This document shows positions 1-7,986 of a stretch of DNA of 64,000 nucleotides, piece by piece (positions within the stretch are counted from its first letter, which is position 1; each line of letters opens with the position of its first letter). The position numbers were made by a program, and so were the translations under genes. The notes beneath the pieces are model-generated. The model had not been told where the DNA came from and made no database searches. It saw only the letters and a program-made list of their open reading frames with translations. Source of the stretch: Nocardia blacklockiae (GTDB lineage: Bacteria > Actinomycetota > Actinomycetes > Mycobacteriales > Mycobacteriaceae); assembly GCF_015477355.1 (NCBI RefSeq), contig NZ_JADLRJ010000013.1:62001-126000 (forward strand). The letters run 5' to 3'.

Positions 1-193
1 TGGTTCGACATTCAACGCGGAACTTACTCCTCGACGCTATGGACGGTTCGGCGGCAGCGGTGGCCCGGTCGGGCGTCCGGCACCGGAGTTCAACCGTACT
101 CCGCCGGCGACTCGTTTCGTCCCAACCCCACCGGTCCGGGGAGGCGGCGGAGACCCGGGGCGGCCCGATCGGGCGCTGTGGCAGGCTCGTGGC

Positions 194-628
194 ATGCACA
201 GTTACGAGGTGGAAGTGGTCTGGAGCGGGGCCACCACGGGCTATCGGTCCTACTCCCGCAATCACCAGGTGCTCGCGCCGGGCCGGGAGCCGCTGCCCGG
301 CAGCGCCGACCCGGTGGTCGGGCGCGGCGACGCCACGCACTGGAATCCGGAGCTGCTGCTGGTCGCGTCGCTGTCGGAATGCCACATGCTGTGGTACCTG
401 CACCTGTGCACCGAGGCGGGCATCGTCGTCACCGACTATCGGGACGCGGCCGAGGGCACCATGAACGACGAGCGCTTCGTGCGCGTCACCCTGCGGCCGC
501 ACGTCACGATCACCGACCCGGCGCACCACGACACCGCCCGCGACCTGCACGCCGCGGCCCACAAGCGTTGCTTCATCGCCAATTCCGTGAACTTCCCCGT
601 CGACCACGAGCCCACCATCACCACCTGA
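194..628 (+). CDS. OsmC family peroxiredoxin-like protein
   Basis: A 144-residue protein with the layout of a single-domain OsmC/Ohr family member. These cytoplasmic proteins use paired cysteines to reduce organic hydroperoxides. The segment NPELLLVASLSECHMLWYL (about residues 55-73) matches the central OsmC helix with the first reactive cysteine at about residue 67. A second cysteine in AAHKRCFIANS (about 131) is at the expected place for the resolving residue. Start chosen at the ATG of MHSYEVEVVW because the family normally begins with this strand. The same frame stays open back to the window edge but offers no better start and has poor third-position GC. No clear Shine-Dalgarno precedes the ATG. 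The gene stands alone and converges with the next one, seven bases away. Confidence 0.85.
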   Translation: MHSYEVEVVWSGATTGYRSYSRNHQVLAPGREPLPGSADPVVGRGDATHWNPELLLVASLSECHMLWYLHLCTEAGIVVTDYRDAAEGTMNDERFVRVTLRPHVTITDPAHHDTARDLHAAAHKRCFIANSVNFPVDHEPTITT

Positions 629-634
629 GCCGGG

Positions 635-1057
635 TCAGGCGGCCTCGAAGTCGTCGAGTCCGTTCAGCCGGGTGTTGTGCGCGGCCCGGATCAGCCACGC
701 GCCGCCGCGCTCGACCAGCACCAGGGTGATGAACCCGCGCCGGTCGGCGGCGGGCGCGTGCGGCAGGACGTGACCGGGCCAGCGCCATTCGGTGTGCACC
801 AGCGCGACTCCCGGCGCGATCTCGCTGATTTTCACGACTTCCTGGGAATAGTTCTTCTTCTGCGCGAGAACCGATTCCGGGACATCGACATGTCCCGCGA
901 CGTTCTCCGTCCGGGTGCGCCACCAGAGGCCCCGGTGCGTGATGAAGTCGCAGTCCTCGGTGAAGTACTCACTCCACCTCCGCATCTCGTGCCTGATCCA
1001 CAGATCGGTGTGCGTCGCGAGGGTGTCGCGGATGCGTTGTTCGTCGTCGGCGTCCAT
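635..1057 (-). CDS. SnoaL/NTF2-like fold protein
   Basis: A 140-residue protein of the NTF2/SnoaL-like alpha+beta barrel type: helical start (DEQRIRDTLATHTDLW), then YFTEDCDFITHRG, then closing strands ending VERGGAWLIRAAHNTRL. Members include small isomerases, cyclases and DUF4440/SgcJ-type proteins; the substrate cannot be read from sequence. Start placed at the ATG with a GAGG tract about nine bases upstream, rather than a TTG seven codons earlier. It converges with the OsmC gene and is read in the same direction as the Nif3 gene behind it, about 50 bases away. Function unknown. Confidence 0.7.
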   Translation of the reverse strand: MDADDEQRIRDTLATHTDLWIRHEMRRWSEYFTEDCDFITHRGLWWRTRTENVAGHVDVPESVLAQKKNYSQEVVKISEIAPGVALVHTEWRWPGHVLPHAPAADRRGFITLVLVERGGAWLIRAAHNTRLNGLDDFEAA

Positions 1058-1106
1058 GCGACCATCCTCGAACCTCAATGTTGGTTGAAGTCAAGGGCGG
1101 CGCGCG

Positions 1107-2246
1107 TCAGTCGTCGGCCGCGCCTAGGGTCCACGGGTCGGTGCGGCGGGTGGAGACGCGGGTTTCCAAGGTGGGGAGGGCTTTTCGGACGACATCTGCG
1201 GCCTGGGCGCACCAGGGGAATTCGGTGGCCCAGTGGGCGGCGTCGATGAGGGCCGGGCCGCCGGCGCGCAGGTGTTCGTCGGCGGGGTGGTGGCGCAGGT
1301 CCGCGGTGACGTAGGCGTCGACGCCGAGGCGGGCGACGGTGCGCAGGAACGAGTCCCCGGCGCCGCCGCAGACCGCGACCGAGCGGATGGTGCGGTCGGG
1401 ATCACCGGCCGCGCGCACGCCCCAGGCCGTGCCGGGGAGCGCCGCGCGCACGCGAGCGGTGAAGGCGCGCAACGATTCCGGACGGGGCAACTCCCCCACC
1501 CGGCCCAGGCCGCGCGCGGACGGGAGGTCGGCGGCCTCGGTGACGTGGAAGGCCGGTGACTCGTAGGGGTGCGCCGCGCGCAGGGCGGCCAGCACGGCGG
1601 ATCGCGCGGACGGCGGGGCCACCACCTCGACGCGGTCCTCCTCGACACGGGTCAGCGAACCTACCTCGCCGACAGTAGGATTCGCGCCCTCCAGCGGACG
1701 GAACTGTCCCGTGCCCGGCACCTGCCAGCAGCAGTCGCGGTAGTGGCCACCGGCGCCCGCACCGGCCGCGAACAGCGCCGCGAGCACGGTCTCGGTCTGC
1801 GCACGCGGCACCTGCACCGACCATAGGTCCACGGGCGCTTCGGGTTTGGGCTCGAGCGGGCCGGTGACGGTGAGTCCCAGCGTGTGGGCCAGGGCATCGG
1901 AGACGCCCGGGTCGGCGGAGTCGGCGTTGGTGTGCGCGGTGAACAACGCGCAGCCGCTGCGGATCAGCCGGTGCAGCAGCGCGCCCTTCGGTGTGCTCGC
2001 CGCCACGGTGTCCACGCCGCGCAGCAGCAGCGGATGGTGCACCACCAGAACCTCTGCGCCCCAGTCGATCGCCTCGTCCACCACCGCGGCCGTCGCGTCC
2101 ACGGCGAACAACACCCGCGACACCCGCTCCCCGGGATCACCGCACACCAGCCCCACCGAATCCCACGACTCGGCCAGCCGCGGCGGATACGCCGCATCCA
2201 GCGCCGCGATCACCTCGGCCAGCACCACCGCTCCCGTTCCCGTCAC
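1107..2246 (-). CDS. Nif3-like dinuclear metal centre protein (Rv2230c-like)
   Basis: A 379-residue member of the Nif3/YbgI/GTP cyclohydrolase I type 2 family, proteins that form hexameric toroids with a two-metal site. Visible metal-ligand motifs are [10 protein letters not shown] (about residues 67-76) and HTNADSA (about 105-111), with a C-terminal DAAHWATEF. As in other Gram-positive and actinobacterial members, a PII-like insertion (about residues 140-240) sits between the two halves. The biochemical role of the family is unsettled. Gene order with cobC, ptpA, SURF1 and cobD reproduces M. tuberculosis Rv2230c-Rv2236c, so orthology is secure even though function is not. Confidence 0.9.
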   Translation of the reverse strand: MTGTGAVVLAEVIAALDAAYPPRLAESWDSVGLVCGDPGERVSRVLFAVDATAAVVDEAIDWGAEVLVVHHPLLLRGVDTVAASTPKGALLHRLIRSGCALFTAHTNADSADPGVSDALAHTLGLTVTGPLEPKPEAPVDLWSVQVPRAQTETVLAALFAAGAGAGGHYRDCCWQVPGTGQFRPLEGANPTVGEVGSLTRVEEDRVEVVAPPSARSAVLAALRAAHPYESPAFHVTEAADLPSARGLGRVGELPRPESLRAFTARVRAALPGTAWGVRAAGDPDRTIRSVAVCGGAGDSFLRTVARLGVDAYVTADLRHHPADEHLRAGGPALIDAAHWATEFPWCAQAADVVRKALPTLETRVSTRRTDPWTLGAADD

Positions 2247-2405
2247 CGAACCTCCTCAGCTCCAGTCACTGTCACCCCGCCACACCGCCCACGGGGCATT
2301 CATCTCTACTCCGCCCGCTGAATCCGTGAGCGATCCCTGCGTCGCGCCCTGGCCACGGCTGCACCTGGCGCGGTGGTGGGGCCAGGGTGGTGTCCGTCCA
2401 TCGCG

Positions 2406-3473
2406 TCACAGGCCGATCTCCTCGATCGCGGCGACGAGGCGGTCGACTTCCGCTGGGCCGCGGACGGCCAGGCGCAGATGGTGGGAGTCCAGGCCGGGGA
2501 AGGTGTCGCCGCGGCGGACGGCGATGCCCCTGTCTGCCAGGCGTTTGCGGAGCAGTTCGCCGTCCGGGACGCGGATCAGCAGGAACGGGGCCTCGGCGGG
2601 TTCGTGTACCTCGATGCCGAGGGCGCGCAGGCGCGGGATCATCGCGGCGCGGTCGGCGGCGATGTGCTCGGCGCGGGAACGGGTTTCGGCGAGCGCCGCC
2701 GGATCGGCCGTCGCCGCAACGGCTTCCAGTTGCAAGGTGCCCAAAGGCCAGTGGGCGCGGCCGTGGCCGAGGCGGGCCAGCACGTCCGGCGCGCCGAGGA
2801 AGTAGCCGCAGCGTAGGCCCGCCAGGGCCCAGGTCTTGGTGAGGCTGCGCAGGACGAGGACGTCCGGCAGCGCTTGTCCCGCAAGCGATTCCACCTCCCC
2901 GGGGACCGCGTCGGCGAACGCCTCGTCCACCACGACGAGACGGCCCGGCCGCCGGAGAGCGTGAATTGCCGTCACCGGGTGCAGCACCGAGGTCGGGTTG
3001 GTCGGGTTGCCGACGACCACCAGGTCGGCCGCCTCCGGTACCAGCGCGGAAGCCAGCTCGTAGGGCGGTTCCAGCACTACCCGGGCGACCGGCACACCCG
3101 CCTCCCGCAGCGCCAGTTCGGGTTCGGTGAACGACGGATGGATCACTGCGGCGAGCCCCGGCGTCAGTCGCGGCAGCATCGCGAACCCCTCCGCGGCCCC
3201 CGCCAGCAGCAACACCTCCTCCGGGTCCCGCCCGTGCCGCGCCGCAACGGCCGCCCGTGCGACCCGCTCCTCCTCCGCGTTCGGATATCTGCCGAGGTCC
3301 CCCAGCCGCTTCGCCAGCCGCTCCCGCAACCATCCGGGCGGCGCTCCACCCTGCACATTCACCGCGAAATCGAGCATCCCGGCCCGCACCTCGACATCCC
3401 CGTGATGCCGCAACTTCGCCCGCTCACCACTCTCCGCTGCGACGAAGCCCGAACTCGCACCCTCCGCTGCCAT
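2406..3473 (-). CDS. cobC: CobC-like PLP-dependent aminotransferase (Rv2231c-like)
   Basis: Class I/II aminotransferase fold related to threonine-phosphate decarboxylase and histidinol-phosphate aminotransferase, assigned to the aminopropanol arm of cobalamin synthesis. Visible motifs: HGD near the N terminus, NPTNPTSVLHP (the PLP-binding Asn loop), VVDEAFAD, and LRSLTKTWALAGLRCGY with the Schiff-base lysine in SLTKTW. The C terminus has RPLxRxxR-type residues in HHLRLAVRGP. The start is uncertain. The conserved LRHHGD lies downstream of a 30-bp tandem repeat that stays in frame. The only ATG in the repeat tract is at 3473 and gives a normal 355 residues, but GTG codons occur in every repeat unit, so the N terminus may vary. 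Cobalamin partner cobD is 2 kb away. Confidence 0.8.
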   Translation of the reverse strand: MAAEGASSGFVAAESGERAKLRHHGDVEVRAGMLDFAVNVQGGAPPGWLRERLAKRLGDLGRYPNAEEERVARAAVAARHGRDPEEVLLLAGAAEGFAMLPRLTPGLAAVIHPSFTEPELALREAGVPVARVVLEPPYELASALVPEAADLVVVGNPTNPTSVLHPVTAIHALRRPGRLVVVDEAFADAVPGEVESLAGQALPDVLVLRSLTKTWALAGLRCGYFLGAPDVLARLGHGRAHWPLGTLQLEAVAATADPAALAETRSRAEHIAADRAAMIPRLRALGIEVHEPAEAPFLLIRVPDGELLRKRLADRGIAVRRGDTFPGLDSHHLRLAVRGPAEVDRLVAAIEEIGL

Positions 3474-3580
3474 GAAGCCCGAACTCGAACCCCCCGCTGC
3501 CACGAAGCCCGAACTCGAACCCCCCGCTGCCACGAAGCCCGAACCCGAACCCCCTGCTGCCACGAAGCCTGAACTCAACC
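3431..3580. repeat. 30-bp tandem repeat, about five copies, at the cobC 5' end
   Basis: Units starting gaagcccgaa recur at 3444, 3474, 3504, 3534 and 3564, an exact 30-base period. Read in the cobC frame each unit encodes a ten-residue block of the type SGFVAAGGSS. Copies three and four are almost identical; the outer copies carry single-base changes. One of these changes turns a GTG into the ATG proposed as the cobC start. The rest of the 361-base gap up to ptpA (3581-3834) holds no recognisable gene. Confidence 0.9.
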
Positions 3581-3834
3581 TCACCACCACCCGAGGACAA
3601 CGGCACCGCCACCCGACAGCCCCACAATCGCACGACGCATAAGCGTGGGTGCGCCCCCGAACGCACTGCCGCCGCACACCTCCGTCGCAGCCGCGCGCCA
3701 CGCATGCGCCCAGGTACGCCCGGTCGTGACAGCGCCGGCGCGCGGCGGGGCGGCGGCGGTCGCACGGCGGGGCGGGGTGTCCTGTGGCACAGCCACCCAC
3801 CCTACGTGGCCGGGGCAGGTGCGGACCGGACAGA

Positions 3835-4329
3835 ATGGCTGGCGTGGGCGAGCTGCATGTGACCTTCATCTGTACCGGCAACATCTGCCGGTCACCGATG
3901 GCCGAGAAGATCTTCGCCGCGCACCTCGAGCGCGCGGGGCTCGCCGACCGCGTGCGGGTGAGCAGCGCCGGGACCACCGCCTGGCACGTCGGGTCGGACG
4001 CGGATCCGCGCACCACCGCGCTGCTGCGCCGGCACGAGTACCCGATCGGCCACGTCGCGGCCATGATCGGGGCCGACCACCTCGACGCCGACCTGGTCGT
4101 CGCCCTCGCCGGTACGCACGAACGCGAACTCGCGGCGCTCGGCGTCCCCTCGGCCCGGCGGCGACTGCTGCGCAGCTTCGACCCGCACGCCGACGACCAC
4201 GACGTGCCGGACCCGTACTACGGTGACGATGCCGAATTCGAACTCGTCCGCGAACAGATCGAGGCGGCCGTCCCGGGCCTGCTCGACTGGGTCTGCGAAC
4301 AACTCGGCGAGAGCAGCCCCGGCCGATGA
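3835..4329 (+). CDS. ptpA: Low-molecular-weight protein tyrosine phosphatase PtpA
   Basis: A 164-residue LMW-PTPase. The N-terminal P-loop CTGNICRS is the CX5R catalytic signature, with nucleophilic Cys and phosphate-binding Arg. The distal DPYYGDDAEF supplies the general-acid Asp. The M. tuberculosis ortholog (Rv2234) is exported and dephosphorylates host proteins; whether this one is secreted cannot be read here, and no signal peptide is present. Start chosen at the ATG of MAGVGELHVTFICTGN, which puts the P-loop at about residue 13 as usual. A longer in-frame ATG at 3784 would add an unconserved Arg-rich tail. The stop overlaps the SURF1 start (ATGA), so the two are translationally coupled. 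Confidence 0.92.
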   Translation: MAGVGELHVTFICTGNICRSPMAEKIFAAHLERAGLADRVRVSSAGTTAWHVGSDADPRTTALLRRHEYPIGHVAAMIGADHLDADLVVALAGTHERELAALGVPSARRRLLRSFDPHADDHDVPDPYYGDDAEFELVREQIEAAVPGLLDWVCEQLGESSPGR

Positions 4330-5216
4330 ACGTGCTGCGCCGGATCACTTTCCTGCTGCGACCCAGCTGGCTGATCCTCGCCGTGGTCGTGGTGGCGTTC
4401 GCGTATCTGTGCTTCACGGTGCTGGCGCCCTGGCAGCTGGGCAAGAACAACAGCACCTCGCATCGCAACGACCTCATCGCGGCCTCGGTGAACGCCGCGC
4501 CGGTCGACGTCGCCACGCTGCTGAACGATCCCGGGGCCAAGGACACCGAGTGGCGGCGGGTGGTCGCGACCGGCAGCTACGTGCCCGGTTCGATGGTGGT
4601 CGAGCGGTTGCAGCGACTCGAGGACAAGCCGGCCTTCGGGGTGCTCGCCACCTTCCGGCTCGACGACGGCCGCACCCTGCTGATCGACCGCGGCCTGGTG
4701 TCGGCCGCGGACGGGGTGCGCATCCCGCCCCTCGCGGAACCGCCGACCGGCCCGCAGCGGATCGAGGGCCGGGTGCGTCGGTCCGAGGGCGTCATCCCCG
4801 GCAAGGACCCGATGACGCAGGACGGCTGCCGCCAGGTGTATTCCGTTGACACCGCGCAACTTTCGACCGTGCTGGGCAGCCCGGTCGACGCCATCCCGCC
4901 CGACGCCGGCTACCTTCAGCTCACCGAGGGCCAACCGGGCGCCTTCACCCCGCCAGCCCTTCCCCAACTCGACGCCGGTCCCTACCTCTCCTACGGCCTC
5001 CAGTGGATCGCCTTCGGCATCATGGCTCCCCTCGGCCTCGGCTACTTCGTCTGGGCCGAACTACGCGAACGCCGCCGAGAACGCGCCACCCCACCCGAAC
5101 CTCCCACTCCCACAAGCGATCCCGTCCCGAAACCCACCCCCGATTCCCCTGCCGACACGGCCCCGAATTCCAACGCCGCCCGCCTGGCCGACCGTTACGG
5201 CAACACCCACCGCTGA
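4326..5216 (+). CDS. SURF1 family cytochrome oxidase assembly protein
   Basis: A 296-residue SURF1 protein, a membrane factor for haem-copper oxidase biogenesis. It has the two expected membrane helices, about residues 14-34 (WLILAVVVVAFAYLCFTVLA) and about 220-240 (WIAFGIMAPLGLGYFVW). The APWQLGKN motif follows the first, and the periplasmic beta domain between them contains the conserved LIDRGLV. A Pro-rich cytoplasmic tail closes the protein. It overlaps ptpA by four bases and corresponds to Rv2235 in the conserved block. Confidence 0.9.
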   Translation: MNVLRRITFLLRPSWLILAVVVVAFAYLCFTVLAPWQLGKNNSTSHRNDLIAASVNAAPVDVATLLNDPGAKDTEWRRVVATGSYVPGSMVVERLQRLEDKPAFGVLATFRLDDGRTLLIDRGLVSAADGVRIPPLAEPPTGPQRIEGRVRRSEGVIPGKDPMTQDGCRQVYSVDTAQLSTVLGSPVDAIPPDAGYLQLTEGQPGAFTPPALPQLDAGPYLSYGLQWIAFGIMAPLGLGYFVWAELRERRRERATPPEPPTPTSDPVPKPTPDSPADTAPNSNAARLADRYGNTHR

Positions 5217-5307
5217 GCAGTCCGCCGATTCGACCCGGAAACGGCGGCCTCGCCGTAGACCGGCCAGCGTGTCGGCGAGTTCAGGGAGCCGGAGTTCGGT
5301 CCTGGTC

Positions 5308-5428
5308 ACCGCGGTGTCGGGTGATGGGGGCTATCACTCCCGTGTCGGGTGATGGGGCTATTGGCTGTCACCCTGGTGTCGGGCGATAGGGCTATTGGCT
5401 ATCACCGCGGTGTCGGGCGATGGGCTAC
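5308..5428. repeat. Imperfect 28-34 bp intergenic repeats between SURF1 and cobD
   Basis: Four copies of a unit starting gtgtcgggygat lie at 5314, 5342, 5376 and 5410, spaced 28, 34 and 34 bases. The units carry short inverted pairs (gtgat/atcac), and the first and last copies are joined to the 10-bp palindrome CACCGCGGTG. The last copy runs up to the end of cobD. The tract sits between the convergent 3' ends of SURF1 and cobD. It could act as a bidirectional termination or repetitive extragenic element; no other function is apparent. Confidence 0.75.
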
Positions 5429-6372
5429 CGGAGGCGAGACGGTCGACGGTCGCGGGACAGGGCGAGGGCCGCGGTGGTGAGAGCGGCGGTGAGCTGGACC
5501 AGTTCGGACATGCGGACCGTGCGGCGGAGGTCGGAGACTCGGGGTGCGGGGCCGTCGCCGAGGGTGGGGCGGAGTTCGGTGCCGTGGGGGTAGGCGGTGG
5601 GACCGCCGAGGCGGATGCCTAGGGCGCCGGCCATCGCGGCTTCGGCGACGCCCGCGTTGGGGCTGGGGTGGGCGGCGGCGTCGCGGCGCCAGGCGCGGAG
5701 GGCGTCGGCGGGGCGGCCGCCCGCGAGTGGCGCGAGCAGCACGGTCAGTGCGCCGGTCAACCGCGCGGGGATCAGGTTGGCGAGGTCGTCGACACGCGCT
5801 GCGGCCCAACCGAACCGGCGGTAGCGGTCGTTGCGGTACCCGACCATGGCGTCGAGGGTGTTCACCGCCCGATACCCGAGCAGCCCCGGCACACCCGCGA
5901 CCGCACCCCAGAACAGCGGCGCCACCGCCGCATCGGAGGTGTTCTCCGCCAACGACTCCACCGTCGCCCGAGCCAGCCCGTCGGCATCCAGCATTTCCGG
6001 ATCCCGCCCGCACAGCGACGGCAACAACCGCCGCGCCTCCCCAACCTCCCCCACTTCCAAGTACCCCGCCATCTCCCGCCCCGTCCGCGCCAACGTGGTA
6101 CCGCCCAACGCAACCCACGTCGCCAACGCCGTCACCACCACACGAGACCGGGTCTTCGTCGCACGCTCCACCCCCACCGCGGCCACCACCACGCCGCCGA
6201 CCAGCACTGCCTCGTGCAGAACTCCGGCGGCACGCCGATCCCGATACGTCACCGACTCCAGCCACCCCGCGACCGTCCCGAACCCCGCCACCGGATGCCA
6301 CCGCCGCGGATCGCCCAGCAGCCGATCCAGCCCGAACCCCGCCACCAACCCGATCGCCCTGGCAACACCCAT
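5425..6372 (-). CDS. cobD: Adenosylcobinamide-phosphate synthase CobD/CbiB
   Basis: A 315-residue polytopic membrane protein of the CbiB/CobD family, which attaches aminopropanol (phosphate) to adenosylcobyric acid. Diagnostic segments are DRLLGDPRRWHPVAGFG at the N terminus, LARATVESLAENTSDAAVAP in the middle, and YRAVNTLDAMVGYRNDRY. Start chosen at the ATG of MGVARAIGLVAG, immediately before the first hydrophobic helix; an upstream Cys/Arg-rich extension is not family-like. It corresponds to Rv2236c and shares a pathway with cobC in the same block. Confidence 0.92.
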   Translation of the reverse strand: MGVARAIGLVAGFGLDRLLGDPRRWHPVAGFGTVAGWLESVTYRDRRAAGVLHEAVLVGGVVVAAVGVERATKTRSRVVVTALATWVALGGTTLARTGREMAGYLEVGEVGEARRLLPSLCGRDPEMLDADGLARATVESLAENTSDAAVAPLFWGAVAGVPGLLGYRAVNTLDAMVGYRNDRYRRFGWAAARVDDLANLIPARLTGALTVLLAPLAGGRPADALRAWRRDAAAHPSPNAGVAEAAMAGALGIRLGGPTAYPHGTELRPTLGDGPAPRVSDLRRTVRMSELVQLTAALTTAALALSRDRRPSRLR

Positions 6373-6632
6373 ACGCACCGGCCGAGGGTAACCGCGACAG
6401 CGCATCCCGACCCATCCGGGCGCACGGTTCGAAGCCCGACAATGCCGCTGCTGTCCGTGTTCCGCACACCGACAGGCCCGGCGTCCTGCGGACACCGGCA
6501 GGCAGGTCATCCACGCGTGTGCAGACCTCCGAATCGGCCCGGCTTGTGGACACCTCTGCTCACCGATGAGTTTCCCCGGACCTGGGCGTCTAGATCATGG
6601 AAGCGACCGGTCGGGCGAGAGGACGTCGGAAC

Positions 6633-6947
6633 ATGAGCACATCCATGGTGATCGTCGCGGGGCACATCACCGTCGAGCCCCGGCAGCGCGAGGCCTACCT
6701 CGCCGGCTGCGAGAGCATCGTCGAGCAGGCGCGCCGGGCGCCGGGCTGCCTCGACATTGCGATCTCGCCCGATCTGATCGACCCCGCCCGCATCAATATC
6801 TTCGAGCGCTGGGAATCTCGAACAGCCCTCGAGACACACCGCGGCAGCGTCGTCGACGACGAACAACGCCCGGCGATGCTCACCGTGTCCGTGGAGGAGT
6901 ACGACATCGCCGCCGTGGGGGCATTGTTCGGCCGAGACGAGGAATGA
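6633..6947 (+). CDS. Antibiotic-biosynthesis-type monooxygenase (ABM domain)
   Basis: A 104-residue dimeric alpha+beta barrel protein of the ABM/YgiN type. These proteins oxidise quinols or polyketide-like aromatics without a cofactor. The pattern VAGHITVEPRQREAYLAGC, then PGCLDIAISPD, then INIFERWESRTALETH matches the family strand-helix order. The sequence starts at an ATG 36 bases inside a longer frame. It sits directly upstream of the ECF41 sigma factor gene. ECF41 factors are usually encoded beside small oxidoreductases or decarboxylases, so this may be their redox partner, although here the promoter lies between the two genes. Confidence 0.75.
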   Translation: MSTSMVIVAGHITVEPRQREAYLAGCESIVEQARRAPGCLDIAISPDLIDPARINIFERWESRTALETHRGSVVDDEQRPAMLTVSVEEYDIAAVGALFGRDEE

Positions 6948-6985
6948 AGCCCGACTGCACGCACTCACGCGGCCGAGGGGCCGGA

Positions 6986-7012
6986 TGTCACACTCCGCGC
7001 CGCCACGTCGTC
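6986..7012 (+). promoter_or_regulatory. ECF41-type promoter upstream of the sigma factor gene
   Basis: TGTCACA at 6986-6992 is followed after 16 bases by CGTC at 7009-7012. This matches the -35 / -10 signature described for ECF41 sigma factors (TGTCACA / CGTC). It lies about 45 bases before the sigma gene, as expected for autoregulation. The sequence match is direct; activity is inferred. Confidence 0.7.
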
Positions 7013-7058
7013 ACTCCGATAACCACCGATAAGCTCGGGCGGACGGAAGGAAGGCAGC

Positions 7059-7985
7059 GTGACCACTGAGGGATGTGCCGGTGCGATCGACCGGGCGGAG
7101 TTGGCGCGGCGGTTCGAGGAGCACCGGCAGTATCTGCGGCGGCTGGCCTACAGCACGCTCGGCAGTCTCAGCGACGCCGACGACGTGGTGCAGGAGGCGT
7201 GGCTGCGGTTGCAGCGGTGGCACGAGACCCGTTCCGACGACGAGCGGATCGACAATCTGCGCGCGTGGCTGACCACGGTCACCGGCCGGCTGGCCCTGGA
7301 CCAGCTGGGCTCCGCCCGCGCCCGGCGCGAACAGTACGTCGGGGACTGGCTGCCCGAACCGGAGGTCACCACCATGGACGATCCCGCCGACCGCGTCACC
7401 CAGGACGAGCGCGTCACCACCGCGCTGCTGGTGGTCCTGGAGTCGCTGTCACCCGCCGAGCGCACCGCATTCGTGCTGCAGGACGTGTTCGGCATGTCCG
7501 GCCCGGAGGTCGCCGAGGTGGTCGGCCGCACCCCGGCGGCCGTGCGCCAATTGGCTTCGCGCGCACGCAGACACGTCGAAGAGGCCACGCCGCGTTTCCC
7601 CGCCTCCCGCGCCGAGCACGAGAAGGCCGTGTCGGCGTTCGCGCTGGCCTGGCGCTCCGGTGATCTGAGTGCGCTGCTGGGCGTCCTCGACGACAAGGTC
7701 GTGCTCACGGCCGACGGCGGCGGCAAGGTGCCCGCGATCCGGCAGCCGGTGCAAGGCGCCGAGCTGGTCGCGAAGATGTTCCTCGGCTGGTACCGGGCGG
7801 GCACCGGCGCGTGGGGCCGGCACGTGCTGGTCAACGGCGTTCCGGGACTGATGGTGTTCGACGGCACCCACGTCGGCGTCTTCTCGTTCGTCCTCGACGA
7901 CGGCCGGATCACCGGCATCAACGTGGTGCGCAACCCCGACAAGCTGCGCGATCTGCCGGACGGCGGGCCCGACTGGTACCTGTGA
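7059..7985 (+). CDS. sigJ: ECF41-family RNA polymerase sigma factor (SigJ-like)
   Basis: A 308-residue ECF sigma factor. Region 2 (about residues 10-75) includes DADDVVQEAWLRLQRW; region 4 (about 125-175) includes LSPAERTAFVLQDVFGMSGPEVAEVVGRT. The linker has WLPEP at about 97. The C terminus is a SnoaL-like domain carrying DGGGK (about 219) and NPDKL (about 292). These three motifs are the signature of ECF41, in which the SnoaL domain replaces an anti-sigma factor. GTG start with a GGAAGGAAGG-type ribosome site just upstream. An ECF41-like promoter precedes the gene. Confidence 0.9.
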   Translation: MTTEGCAGAIDRAELARRFEEHRQYLRRLAYSTLGSLSDADDVVQEAWLRLQRWHETRSDDERIDNLRAWLTTVTGRLALDQLGSARARREQYVGDWLPEPEVTTMDDPADRVTQDERVTTALLVVLESLSPAERTAFVLQDVFGMSGPEVAEVVGRTPAAVRQLASRARRHVEEATPRFPASRAEHEKAVSAFALAWRSGDLSALLGVLDDKVVLTADGGGKVPAIRQPVQGAELVAKMFLGWYRAGTGAWGRHVLVNGVPGLMVFDGTHVGVFSFVLDDGRITGINVVRNPDKLRDLPDGGPDWYL

Positions 7986-7986
7986 G

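Noticed and set aside
2-193. Open frame continuous with OsmC back to the window edge
   Set aside because: Composition and codon pattern are not coding-like and OsmC proteins start at the chosen Met. A fusion cannot be excluded at the edge but is unsupported.
5308-5428. CRISPR-like array
   Set aside because: Units are imperfect, spacing varies and spacers are only a few bases; no cas genes are present.
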